Source: Hyaloperonospora brassicae (Eukaryota; Oomycota; Peronosporomycetes; Peronosporales; Peronosporaceae). Taken from it: DNA of 64,000 nucleotides. The number at the start of each line of letters is the position of its first letter. Position 1 is the stretch's first letter. The DNA lies in the NCBI GenBank assembly GCA_947650285.1, contig CANTFL010001315.1, positions 558,001 to 622,000 on the forward strand. The letters are read 5' to 3'. Under the pieces are notes generated by a model, which saw only the letters and a list, made by a program, of their open reading frames with translations, made no database searches and was not told the origin of the DNA. Positions 22,787 to 34,125 of this stretch are shown one piece after another. The position numbers were made by a program, and so were the translations under genes.

Positions 22787-23710
22787 GTGAAACAGGAATT
22801 ATCCCCACTGAGCTCTGTGCCCGCCAGCACAGATCATGGATACAAGCCTGGCTTGTTAGTCGCCGAGGCGAAAGTTAAAGGCTTTGAGAAGAATTGGTCA
22901 ATCCTAATCGACTCGGGAGCATCATTCGATTATGCTCGACGTCGTTCTCTTTTGGGAAGTCAGCGATATGATGAAGCGCTCAAAGCGCATGAAGGTGATT
23001 CTATCACTGATCGTTTAGCGACTGGTAGTCGCGTCACATTACCTAAAGTTTCTTTGAACTTAGGTGTGAAGGTTTTAAACTTTGACAGCATTGAACACTA
23101 TCTTGTCCTCGATATGGATTCGAGATATGATCTAATCCTAGGTATGGATTGGCTTAAACGCCATGAGCCATGGATTGATTGGAGGTCTAAGACCTTTGTC
23201 GCCACGCGCCATGTTCCTAGCGAAGTTTTGGAGAGTCATGAACTTACCTTTGCTAGGCAAAAAAAGCGCAATTGGCGCGAGCCATTGACGGAAGATGTCA
23301 ATGTGCTGGACATTGGTATGTCAGAGTTAATTAACCCCAATGTCAATGACATCAATGTTGAGCGGGGCTATTTCACCGTAGGTGAAGAGAGTTATACTCC
23401 GTTGAGTGATACTCGTTGTGATACTGAGTCACTGCATCCTGCAGGCATGGTTGGCCTAGGGCCGAGACATCGGTAATTCCTCTGATGTGAGTGGGGTGGT
23501 ACGTGAAATTACACCGAGTGAGGGCTGCCGAGGTGGCACCTCACTGAATGTCGGTTATGACATTGTTGGAGAGAAGCCAGAGTGTTCAGGTCTAGGCCCG
23601 GATGCTGTACGTGAAGTGGTACGTGTAAATCCACTGGGCGAAGTGTTCAAGTTGCGTAACTCTATACCAGATGTCGTTCAAGACATGGGCTCTCGTATAG
23701 ATCGTGCTTA
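22787..23710 (+). pseudogene. gypsy aspartic protease remnant and linker
   Basis: An open stretch contains the retropepsin catalytic motif as LIDSGAS (Asp-Ser-Gly) near 22910 and a second hydrophobic motif YDLILGMDWL near 23130, the usual flap-to-ILG arrangement. The first frame stops at 23474, and a further open frame runs to 23709. The region to about 24100 has open frames that may be the protease/RT linker. Confidence 0.8.
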
Positions 23711-24209
23711 GATAAATTGCAACCACGGGGCTCCTACTGTCCCGGCCTCTAGGAGGTGTAAGGTTTCTTCGAGGAAACAATCTCAGCTTAGGGTGGCAAC
23801 TATTAGGCGCCCAACATCTAAGAAGTCAAGAAGTGATAATAGTAAGAATACATTACATACACTTGTCAATGGAATTACTGGCCATGTTGATGGCAATATG
23901 AGTCCTGAGACTCTTCCATTCTTGGATGCTCTCTTTGACCTAGACGAAATGCCTGACGGCAAATTTAGCCAAGCCTTACAGGCAGAAGAATTGTACGAGA
24001 TAGTGGGCATTTGGCCGGATATTGAGCTGAACTCATCCTCTTTATTAGAAGAGTCTGTCCTTGAAGACACAAAGGTGGCATCGGATGCTTGAAGTGGATC
24101 GTCGATCCTTAGGGATCCTCTCGATCCGTTCTATCCTTTCGTAAAGGAGCTTCAGGACGTGGTGTGTCACGACTCACCTTCTGTCTTGCCTCCCGATTGA
24201 GGTGCACGT

Positions 24210-25038
24210 CATGAAATTGATTTGGTTCCTGGAGCTAAATATTGCGTAACACGGCAGTGGCCTTTACCGAAGTAACAGTGTGACGTCATTGACGAATTCT
24301 TTCGTGCAAAGCACGCGGCAGAAATGGTACTGAGAGCAAATCTCCCCATTCCACACCGACGTTCTGTGTCAAATAGCCCAATGGGAAGTGGTGCATTGTT
24401 CATGCTTACAATATGCTAAATGCGGCCACCATCCCGGCTCAGACACCAACCCCTAGGAAAGATGTTCTTCAGAACAATATGGTGGGATGTACAATGTACA
24501 GTGAGCTCGACTTAGTCGATGGTTATTACCAGCTGCTCATGCGAGAGAGCGATATCTTGCTGACAGAAGTCAGCACTCCGAGCGGTATGCTCTGGGAGTG
24601 GCTTGCTATGCCGCAAGGGTTATCGAATGCTTCGGCCACACTCAATCGTCTTGTGACACAATTGTTCAGACCTCAACGAGGGTAGCCCAGACGTACTTTG
24701 ATGACATCTTTGTCCATAGTCGTGCTTTGAACGGTCGGTTGGATGTGGACAATCACATTGACCATTTACGAGCGGTGCTCGAGTGCATGCGCACAAATAC
24801 GCTGTACGACAACGCCTCTAAGTGCATCTTTGGTGCACAAGAGATTCCTTTTTTAGGGTGCTTCATTGGGAAGCGTGGTCTTAGATCGGATCCCGCTAAG
24901 ATAAAAGCCATAGTTGATTGGCCGGTTTCTAAGAACCAGAAGGACCTACGTAAGTGGCTTGGCCTTGCCAATTACTTGCTCAAGTACAGTGCGAATTGCG
25001 CAGACATGGCTCGTCCATTATCCAATCTCCTTAAATAG
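24210..25038 (+). pseudogene. gypsy reverse transcriptase remnant
   Basis: The RT begins near HEIDLVPGAKYCVT and carries DGYYQLLMRESDILL and WEWLAMPQGLSNA motifs. The catalytic box YFDDIFVHSR (YxDD) is near 24700. The thumb region follows (EIPFLGCFIGKRGLRSDPAK, LRKWLGLANYL). Stops occur near 24270, and there is a frame change near 24680 between the fingers/palm part and the YFDD part. A stop at 25036 precedes the RNase H part. Confidence 0.88.
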
Positions 25039-25116
25039 GATGTGGAGTGGTGCTGGACTAGCACCGAGCATGATGCTTTTTAAGCAGTAAAGTAAAGTCT
25101 CCTTCATGCGCCAATC

Positions 25117-25860
25117 TTGGCTTTGCCTGATCCTGATCGATCTTTCAGTGTCGTATGTGACGCATCTGACTTTGCAATAGGCAGCGCTCTGTTACAGACA
25201 GATTCTGATGGACGGGATCGCGTCATTGCGTTAGAGTCCCGACAGCTGAAGGCTGAAGAAAAGAACTATCTTGTTCATGACAAAGAGCTACTTGCAATGA
25301 AGTATGCTCTCGTCAAATTAAGATTTCATCTTCTTGGCTCTAAGCCGTTTGTGATCTATACAGATCATGCGTCACTACGCACTGCGACCCAGTCACCTCA
25401 CCTCTCTCAGAGAATGGCTCGTTGTATTTCCTTATTTGCCGAGTACAACTTCGAGGTGAAGTATAGGCCGGGCAAGCAGAATGCTTTGGCTGATGCGTTG
25501 TCACGCAGGCCTGACTATGAGCTTGATCATGTTACGACTCTATCGTCGACGGTCACTGACCTCATCCGTACGGCATGTGCCAAGGATGAACACTGTGTAG
25601 CTCTGCTACGTGCTCTAGGGAGCGAGGAGTTCAAGGACTCGGACATTGAATTGTCGACACGATTACGTGAAAGGATGCATCGATATTCCATTGACCAAGG
25701 CCTGTTGTGCTATAGCACAGATATGGAGGATGTACCTTGCATCGTTGTCCCTCATGGTGAGAATTTGAAGTATCGGATCCTCTATGAGGCACATGATACT
25801 GCGTTAAGTGGTCATCTCGGTCGTGAAAACAACTACGGCTCAGTTAGCCAATGCTATTGA
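25117..25860 (+). pseudogene. gypsy RNase H and integrase zinc-finger part
   Basis: A continuous 247-codon frame carries the tether/RNase H domain (CDASDFAIG, HDKELLAMKYALVKLR, YTDHASLR, PGKQNALADALSRRPDY) with the acidic residues of the active site. The start of the integrase HHCC finger follows (HDTALSGHLGREN). A TGA at 25858 separates it from the CETCQ half of that finger. Confidence 0.88.
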
Positions 25861-26926
25861 TGGCCCAAAATATACAAATGGGTGAGCACATATGTGCGTA
25901 CGTGTGAAACGTGTCAACGGGTAAAACCATCACTTCACGCGGCCGCGCCGATGGCTAGTTTGCCTGTACCCAAGGGGTGTTGAAGTCCCATCAGCATGGA
26001 CTTCCTGTTCGGATTACCGAAGGATTCGTATGGAAATACAGGTATTGTGGTCTTTGTTGACCGTTTGAGCAAGATGGCTCATTTAGCGGCGGTGCCAGAT
26101 ACCATTGATGGTGAAGATACAGCTACGCTATATATCGATCGAGTGTTTCGATAACACGATTTGCCGTTAACAATTGTCTCTGATAGATATCCTCGCTTCA
26201 CTGAGAAGTTTTGGAAGTCCATCGTTAAGGTGCTCGACACACGTTTGAACATGTCCACAGCAGATCATCCGCAGATCGATGGTCAAACCGAGCGAGTGAA
26301 TCGCATCATCGGTGATATCTTGCGTAGTGTTTGCGCTAAAATGCCTAAGTGTTGGAGTTCGATGGTCCCTGTCGTTTAATTTGCGTTGAATAACGCCGTG
26401 CATGCGTCCACCGGATACAAACCGATCTATGTGAATGGACTCACACACCCTCGCGTTCCCTTAACGCTACCACTGCGTGGTTTAGGGCTTGGGGGGGGGA
26501 GTTGCCGATCGGCTTGCTGATATCAGTTCTGCTACTGTTCCAAAACAGGTAAGCCAGTTCTCGCAACGCGATTGAATGTCTTACGACATGTGCGTGACGC
26601 ACTGGCTGATATCCAAGACAAGCAGAAGGAACAAGCTGATGCTATAGGCAGAGGTTGTATTGAACGTAATGAGGTCGGAGACCAAGTTCTACTCAATTAT
26701 AAACACTTACCTACAAACGTAGTGCCTGCTGTCTTCAAGACAAAGTTGCGTCCGCGCTTCATGGAACATTCACGGTAGTCGCCTAGAAGGGACTTTCGTA
26801 TACGATCACCCTTCCGCGCAAACTGCGCACACACCCTGTGTTCTACGTGGGCTTGCATAAGCCGTATTGGGGTCCGTCCCACGTGAACTTGGAGGCGCTT
26901 GCGCCGCATAGGTTGGCCTTGCTATA
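25861..26926 (+). pseudogene. gypsy integrase remnant
   Basis: The CETCQRVK zinc-finger half, then MDFLFGLPKD and FVDRLSKMAHL (first Asp), IVSDRYPRFTEKFW (second Asp) and HPQIDGQTERVNR (Glu) show the DDE integrase core. In-frame stops lie at about 25980, 26152 and 26377, plus a frameshift in a G-run near 26490. A C-terminal domain (KLRTHPVFYVGLHKPYWG) is readable in another frame up to a stop at about 26924. Confidence 0.85.
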
Positions 26927-27589
26927 GGCTGCTGAATCCGTATCAGGAGGTCAAGCTGAGAATGGGGAGGTCCTCGGCAGGGGTGGACACGCGGCTGTAG
27001 CGCGTATTAATATATTGGAGTCTTTTCCCATACTTTCTGGATATCGATCGCCTTAATGTTTGCTTTGGTAACCCTTGTACTTGTTGCAATACAAGAACGC
27101 ATGCTCCCTGATGTCACGTACGCATGAGCGCTGGATAAGCGATAAATTTGAGTAAAGAATTCTCAGAGTAGGGTAAATGTAAACTGTATCCCATTTATTT
27201 AACGTTCTATCTTGCCAAACCTGCTTTACCTCACGTAAGCTAAATTAAGGGAGCCGCTATTCACCGCTCACTCTTCACTAACCACCATTCACACTACCTT
27301 TTAAAATATAGTTAATGGGTAATCAAATAATCTAACATGAACACACCAAAACTGATTTAGCTCGCTATATAGCAAACGTTTTGCTATAACACAGATTCGA
27401 TATTTGGACCACCACATATATCAGCATGAATGTTTGCTTCACAATGGTTGTAACGGAACACGCCTTGTGTAAATTCAACACAAGGTTGTGTTTACTCGAC
27501 TTCACTTACACGTGGCGTGAGGAAGCGCAGCGAAGTAGGCAGAACTCGAAAGCTCTGTCTAAGGGAAAAAGCAGAGCTGTTATTTAATG

Positions 27590-27897
27590 TAGGTCAGTTT
27601 CTTAATAAATCATCTTTTGTCTTGAGCTAACTATATCAAACTACAATCTTCTATATGGCTTTCTCGCTCACCACCCATTGCGCGCGTCCAGCAGCGATTG
27701 GTGGTTCATCTGGTTGATGTACCGTGAACATCATCCATCAGGTGGAACAACCCATCAAACGAAATATTACCTTCGGGGGCAATATTCCTTCAACCTTACT
27801 CGTAACGAGTAATGTCAATTGAACATTATCTAAATAGATGATGTTCAAAAATTGATACAAACTTATCAATTTTTATGTAACGAGCTCGCCCCGTTAC
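27590..27897 (-). repeat. LTR-like fragment, copy B (reverse)
   Basis: Ends on the plus strand with GCCCCGTTACA, the reverse complement of the TGTAACGGGG start seen at 21104. It contains the shared core CACCACCCATTGCGCGC. This suggests a solo or truncated LTR in reverse orientation. The other end is undefined. Confidence 0.55.
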
Positions 27898-30693
27898 AAT
27901 GGTGGTCGTTGCAGCCTCCTCGACAAGAGGTTATGTATGTAGCACCCACATCACTTAGGTAGAAATAAAGAACATCCATGTAAAATATGAAGATGGAACC
28001 TCCTATAGGCAGCGAGGTGTCCTTGACCAAGTAGATGTGCTACCGGCAGCGAAGGTCTTCAACATCTGTCCAGCATGGCGGCGAAAGTCCTGTTGGCGCC
28101 CTTGGATACCAATCGCTGGGAAAAATATTGCATACTTATATTCAGCGGTTCCATCGCAGGATGAAGCTGCGACGCATTCTTTGCGGCCTGTACGTCGACG
28201 CGGTAACTGCGGCGAAGCAAAAAACACAATATAAGAAGATATCGGTGACCCCTTTTGACTCTCTCAGTGACTGCATTGGATAATTTGTTGGCCCCGAATT
28301 CTGAGGACGATTGGAAGCGCTATTGTCCTTACCAAAATTAAATGACCGTACCTTGACATGGTTGCGCTTGCGGAAAGTCAACTATGATACAGTAAAAACC
28401 ACAAAGCGTGATTATACATGTCTACTTTCGAACGATTTTATGATTTCACATAAAATGTTGCATTTCTATGTCTATTTTGTAAATTTACATTTTGCCAATC
28501 AAAACGCGGATGAATCGTAAGGTTTTTATTATTAAACGGGTGAGTGGTAGTTAGCAAAAAAGTGAGTGGTTCAACAGAGACTTCCTACATTGAACTACAA
28601 ACATCCATGTAGGTTCTCTTTCACCACCCATTGCGCGCACCTAGCAGCGATGCGTGTTTAGTCTGGAAGATATCAATGCCTTGTCAACCAATAACGGGAG
28701 CGGCCTTAAAATCCCTTGTTGAAGGTAAGATTTCTTAATTTTTTATAGACAGGTAATTCTGATTAATTTTATCAATTTTAGGTATTTTTCACATCAAAAT
28801 ATATATATGTGTATGACAATTGACGGACTCACCCCGTTACAGGGCGGCTACGTGGACGCATCACAGCGACCACAGACAGCCCCGTCCTGTTATCAAAGCA
28901 GGCGCACCATGTTGATGTTCGCCTCTGACGCTCAGTGTCCATTGTAGACGTATGATGTCGTCAAATATTACAGACATTCCCGTATTGCCAATTGATGGAA
29001 GAAGTGGCCAACACGCAGCAAACCATAGCATCATTCGCCACTCTGCTTCGTCAGGCTTATCACATGTGCATGTACCCCCTCTTTCGACGATCGATACCTG
29101 TGCACCTGCACGAACGTCAAGAATATCACCACTCGCTGTACATTCATCCTAGTTGTTTTCGTCTGTGCTCTTAGCCTCGGGTAGCAATCTGTCAGCCATG
29201 TCCTGCGTCCAATAAAGACCTTACTAACGACAGCACACGACAAAGCGGCGATCTGATCTAGTAGCTCGACTTTGACAATCAGCATTTGCCGCCACTCTCG
29301 ATATAGACTGAACGTCCCGTGTATGACATGTGCTGTTCTTCAAGTGTTACTCTTTGTTGTGGCCTTTTCCGATGCCGCACTCCTCAATAAGTGATCGAAG
29401 GTAGGAATCTATCGTAATCGTTCATATGCAGCAACACGCACACTGATGCGCCGCTGCCAGAACACCTTCAAAATGCGAGTGACGGTAACGAGTGTAGGGT
29501 TTCTTCCCGCGGCACAAGACAAGCACTCGCGTCTTTTCTTGCGCCATCGTCAGTAATATCCAAGTGTCAACCACTGTTTGATGGTCCCATAATGTCTAGG
29601 ATCTCGCGTAGCTCGATGACGTTGATGCGCGCTCTGAGCCACGTGGTTATCCTTCGCGACAGCTACACTGACGAGGATCTATTTCTAATGAGTAACAGCC
29701 TGTCATGCAAGAAGATAAGAGGCTCATAAAGCCTGTACACTAAGAGCGTATGCGCTGCCGCAGAAATCGGTAGAAGCGAGTATATGTGTATTCGGCATAA
29801 ACCTCCTCCTACGACATGCATTGCTGTACAGTGCGTTGCTGAGCAAATTGCCGCTAGCGACTGTCGAGTCGTCACATTGACCCCGTCCGCCGCCCATGTG
29901 TCGGATTCCAAGCCTTTTGCACACAAAAGTGCATGCATACAGTACGATGCAATCTCGTCGGCGCGTGCGCATGATGGCGCTACTGCTTCGTCGCTGTCGG
30001 GCTTCAAGTCCGTGTCCGAGTCGATGCACACGAGCAGCTCCCAGGTCATTCAATAAATTGTATGCAATCCACACATTGCTCGGTCTTGCATCGATGCACG
30101 GGCTCGAATGGATTCTACGCTCGAATGAATGGCCCACGAGCATGCCATCATGAGGCCTCGAGGAAGGAGCACGTGTCTGCACGTAGCTGCTACAGGAGAG
30201 AGAGAGAGAGAGATCAGCTCATGTGGTGCAACCGTCAAACATCGAGTAAAGGCTATCAGCATCGACGGAAAACATGTCGGTGCTGTGAAACGGCTCGCAC
30301 TGCTGTTCCGTAGCATGCCGTATATCGCAGCGCCTCGCGCCCATCGCCGTCGGAGCCACGACCGACTGTCGAGTTCCATGAGTTGCTTGCAACATGACGT
30401 TTTGACGCACTCGACGTCTGCGCAGCGTTTTTCTGCGCCTCTCTCTCGGTCGCATAGCGCTCTGCTGTATCTGATCCGCTGCATTAGCTTTGATCGTATT
30501 TACAGTTGTTTTGTCTACCAGCTTCGGATAAGAGTCGCGCGCTCCGAGACTCGTGTGGCCGCTTTCCCAGCAGTCAGTCAGTCAGTCAGTCACTCGTCCA
30601 CCCACGTGGATTGCGATCCTGGCCGACCCCCGACGCTTCACTGAGGTTTCCAGCACGATTTGACCCGTCACTTGCGTTTGCACCTCCTCGTAA
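27898..30693. other. Gene-poor stretch before the carrier gene
   Basis: Apart from LTR-like copy C, I see only short, mutually overlapping frames, with a small (GA)n tract at 30194-30213 and (CAGT)n at 30571-30593 about 100 bp upstream of the carrier gene start. Confidence 0.4.
28585..28843 (-). repeat. LTR-like fragment, copy C (reverse)
   Basis: Shares CACCACCCATTGCGCGC with copy B and also ends CACCCCGTTACA. It is diverged in between, with a (TA)n run at about 28800. Confidence 0.5.
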
Positions 30694-31533
30694 ATGGAGT
30701 GGCTGGATATAGCAAAGGACCTGAACGCCGGCACGATCGGCGGCGTTGCGGGTATCGTGGCGGGCCATCCACTCGACACGGTGAAAGTGCAGCTGCAGAC
30801 GAGCCGCGAGGTGAGTGTGGGGGTCCTACGGACGCTGCGACGTGTCGTTAGCTCGGAAGGCGTCGCGGGCCTCTACCGCGGTCTGCTGTCTCCCATCCTG
30901 AGCAACGCGCCCATCAACGCCGTGGTCTTTGGCGTGCAGGGACAAGTGGTCCGTGGTCTGCAGCTGCAACACGATCGGCCGTTGTCAAGTGTCGAGCACT
31001 TTGTCGCCGGGTCCAGTGCGGGACTCGTGCAGGTTTTGTTCGCGGCGCCATCGGAGCACGTGAAAATTCAGGTACAGACAGGTGCGATCGGTTCACACGT
31101 GAGCTCTCTCGCTGCGGCAAAGACCATTTGTCAGACACATGGAATTCGAACGCTGTTCAAGGGGTGGCAAGTGTGTCTCTTGAGAGACGTGCCTGCGTTT
31201 GGGGCCTACTTTTGTGGCTACGAGGCCACAAAACGAGCGCTCACGCATGGAGAGAGTGACAACGAGACGGATATGAAGCTCATGGTAGCAGGAGGTATGG
31301 CTGGCATGATCTCGTGGGTCGTGAGCATGCCGCAAGACGTGGTCAAGAGCTGCGTACAGAGTCAGAGTCTCGAGGGCAAGCAGGTGAGCATCGCTCAGAT
31401 CGTCCAATCTAGACTGCAGCAGGAGGGACCGCGATTCTTTTTCAAGGGTTTTAGTGCAACGATGCTTCGGGCGTTTCCTGTCAGCGCGGTCACGTTCTTG
31501 GTCTATGAAAAGACGATGCAGTACATGTCCTAA
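30694..31533 (+). CDS. Mitochondrial carrier family protein (SLC25), carnitine/acylcarnitine-like
   Basis: Intronless, 279 residues, the usual length of a three-repeat carrier. Each repeat has the Px[D/E]xx[K/R] signature: PLDTVK at 26-31, PSEHVK in the middle and PQDVVK near residue 215. The six-helix pattern with GxxxG-rich odd helices is visible (GGVAGIVAGHP, AGSSAGLVQVLFA, GGMAGMISWVV). The PxExxK in repeat 2 and PxDVxKS in repeat 3 resemble the carnitine/acylcarnitine and basic amino-acid carrier group. The substrate is not certain. It acts in the inner mitochondrial membrane. It stands alone between two repeat-rich stretches. Confidence 0.92.
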   Translation: MEWLDIAKDLNAGTIGGVAGIVAGHPLDTVKVQLQTSREVSVGVLRTLRRVVSSEGVAGLYRGLLSPILSNAPINAVVFGVQGQVVRGLQLQHDRPLSSVEHFVAGSSAGLVQVLFAAPSEHVKIQVQTGAIGSHVSSLAAAKTICQTHGIRTLFKGWQVCLLRDVPAFGAYFCGYEATKRALTHGESDNETDMKLMVAGGMAGMISWVVSMPQDVVKSCVQSQSLEGKQVSIAQIVQSRLQQEGPRFFFKGFSATMLRAFPVSAVTFLVYEKTMQYMS

Positions 31534-33366
31534 TCCTGGCTTGACTGTGGCAATGGTTCGACTTTGGTGGCGATTGCTTGGGATGGGAATTGCTACTGGG
31601 TGACTGGTAGACGTGCTGATTCGGTCTTGACGTATTTGGTGCCTGTGGTCGTGGACGAGCGATGTGAGTTTGCTAGAAGCGGATCACTTGTGTCTCGGAG
31701 GTCATGGACCAGCGCAGCCGATCGAATTGTGGTGTATGTCTTGTATAGTTGTGGCCGATGTAGCAAGCTCGATGATCTTCCATGTCGTCTCGTTCCATCA
31801 TGACAAAGTGCGAGTACTTCGAGGTAGTGGTTGTAGACAAGAGGCAGGAAAATAGTACGTACCTCGCAGAAACATTGATGGTAGTGGAAGTAGATCTTGA
31901 CTGATACAACAGCCCACTCCTCACTCTTCTGGTTTCGACTCAACACCTTACATCCTGTACTTCATCAGTTTGTGGACGCTTTGCGCATCAATCGCTTGAC
32001 TCGTTCGTGCGGAACACAACCAATCCAACGAGTCTCTCACACGAGACCTCGTCGAGTGTCTCGATCAGAACGATAAGCGCTACCGCCTCGTTCTACTTTT
32101 TGCGCCGGTCTTTTCATATCAACGCCGTTCTTTTCGCATCAACTTCCTTCCATCCAACCATTTCACCTGCTCTAGACTTCGTGAAATGGAGTCAACGCAT
32201 CTTGCATTGCTAGGTGCTGTGCTGGCTGATTTGTAAGACGGAGCAATAGCGTTCGTGGAGCTGTATCAGTATATCGCTGGAGCGGCAGTGTGAGCGAAAT
32301 GCTGGACCTACTCAAAGTCAATGGTTGAGTCACAGCAGCCATGAAGCAATTGAACAAGTGTTGATTGTCAAGTAGTAGTAGTTGTCGCACACTGGTCCAC
32401 AAATTCAGAAAGCGACAATGATCAAAGACGACACCAGGTCCTGTGTCTGAACTCTACGAAACAGTGTGCACAATGGTGTCTGCAGCTTTCGCATGATACC
32501 CAAGTATGTAACACAAGGAAGTGTTCACTCTTCGGATACGTCGGACTCAATGGTCACAAGGTATTCGTTGCGTCTGCCGTATTGACAGACAACTTCTATA
32601 GCACGCAAAATGAGACCTCGACGCGAACGAGTTGATTGCATCCAACTTAGCAGTCGAGGGCAGCCTATTGACTAGTCTGCGCAAGGACCGAGTAGGCTCA
32701 CAAAGATACGAACAAATGGTCTGCTATTATCAACGTTGCTTCCGGTCATTCCTATGACTGATGCAACAACACCTGTAGTTTGAATTCATATCTTGTAAGA
32801 CTCTCCCCTCTTCACGACGTCAGCAATAGCGTGGCGCGCTCGAAAGCTACGCAATCGATTGACCGGCGCATTGTCGACGGAGCGACACACCCGTGTCGAC
32901 GACGCTGGCACACTTTCTGTAGTACAAACTCTCGTGTGTGCACCGTCCAGCGCCACTTCGATGCAACGGTGTAGCAAGAAGCTCTTCAAATGACCGGCCA
33001 CGAAAAAGACACAATACAGCTGGTCTGGTATTGTGTCCGCAAGATCGTTTGCGGTCCACAGACACGCAGCAGAATAGCTCCAATGCCACAGGGGCAAGTT
33101 GCGAGTGCTGCAACGAAAACTACTAGCGGCACCACAATCGTGCCGTCCATTGATACTCGCCACCGCCGCTACCGTCGCTAAGGTGTCGCTGAGGGTGCAC
33201 ATCGTGCAATGTGATTGAACTGCCAGTCGGACGCAAACCAATGCTACATCGGTAGCATGGCTCGATGTAGGTGACACACACACCACACATGCTGCCGGGG
33301 CTGCACACACAATCTTCGAGTATGCGTTCTTGCATGGAGAAGTGCCGTTTAAGGCAGCACACGCGG
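31534..33366. other. Gap between carrier and effector 2
   Basis: Overlapping frames occur on both strands, the longest 174 codons at 32786-33310 (-). None has recognisable motifs or a credible start. No gene is claimed. Confidence 0.4.
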
Positions 33367-34125
33367 CTATCTGCGGGAAGGCTCGGCCGAACGAATCAAT
33401 CGCAGGTAATCATGTAGCGCTTGTTTTCCCAGCATCCTGTACACGTAAGCTGGTGACTTTAGCTTACTGTGCCATCGCTCGAGCAGCTCACGCTCCAAGA
33501 AACTGGCCAGATTGGGTTTCTCTCCTTTGGACGCAGTGAGTATACGTGAGGTACCACTGGATTCAAAGTGAAGTATGAGCATGTCGAGTAAACTCACGTT
33601 CTTTTTTGTTTCATTCGGAAACTCGCGTAGAAATGAGGTTGAGTAGCTGAGCCAAGTGTTCAACTCCCGGTTCATCAGGATGCCATCCGCTTTCTTGTCG
33701 AGCGCGAGTAACTTGAACACCACTGTAGGGGATTCGCCTTTGTCCAAATAACGCTGAAGGAGCTGGATCTGCTGCTTCGTAGCTTGCTCTTTCAGCGGAG
33801 CGATCGCCTTCGATGCGATCAGTTTGGTTGACCACGCTAGATCATCGAGATCATCAGGTTGTACCGTCGGTAAACTTATGTGTACCCCTTGGCGTAGCTG
33901 AGTGCCTGCCATAGCTTTCTCATTGATGCGTGATGTCAATCTAGAATTTTTCAGAATTGCTTGTAGGGTCAGCGACCGGTCCTCCTCTTGCTCGTGTGCG
34001 AAGGATATCAAGCGCCTGGAGGTGTCTTCTTGAGCAGATACGCCAAGTGCCGGATCTGGCGCCAGCGCATTCACTACGGCGAAACAGGCGGCAGTGCACA
34101 GCAGAAAGTCAACGAGCAAACGCAT
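33367..34125 (-). CDS. Secreted WY-type effector with degenerate RXLR-EER
   Basis: Intronless, 252 residues from the ATG at 34125. An in-frame GTG at 34146 is ignored because the ATG starts an ideal signal peptide (MRLLVDFLLCTAACFAVVNA, residues 1-20). RRLI at 37-40 replaces RxLR and is followed by QEEDR at 46-50, a standard spacing. The C-terminal part is helical with WY-like elements: LLQRYLDKGESPTVVFKLL, ELNTWLSYSTSFLREFP and LLERWHSKLKSPAYVYRML, suggesting at least one and a half WY units. A GTGAGT lies inside the frame near 33595, but the helices read straight through it, so no intron is proposed. It should be translocated into plant cells, but the target is unknown. Confidence 0.82.
   Translation of the reverse strand: MRLLVDFLLCTAACFAVVNALAPDPALGVSAQEDTSRRLISFAHEQEEDRSLTLQAILKNSRLTSRINEKAMAGTQLRQGVHISLPTVQPDDLDDLAWSTKLIASKAIAPLKEQATKQQIQLLQRYLDKGESPTVVFKLLALDKKADGILMNRELNTWLSYSTSFLREFPNETKKNVSLLDMLILHFESSGTSRILTASKGEKPNLASFLERELLERWHSKLKSPAYVYRMLGKQALHDYLRLIRSAEPSRR

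Larger units (their letters stand above)
21104..26990 (+). mobile_element. Decayed Ty3/gypsy retrotransposon
   Basis: The order gag, aspartic protease, reverse transcriptase, RNase H, integrase defines Ty3/gypsy. A likely 5' LTR begins with TGTAACGGGG at 21104 and may end near GCTACA at 21636, where TTGGTATCACTCG could be the primer-binding site. A purine-rich tract (GAGAATGGGGAGG) at about 26958-26970 may mark the 3' end. I could not match a second LTR, so the limits are approximate and the 3' LTR may be missing. Stop codons and frameshifts break every domain, so the copy cannot move on its own. It resembles gypsy elements common in Phytophthora genomes. Confidence 0.88.

Noticed and set aside
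33541..33600. Possible intron donor GTGAGT inside effector 2
   Set aside because: The frame is open through it and the WY-like helices continue without a break, so no intron is needed.
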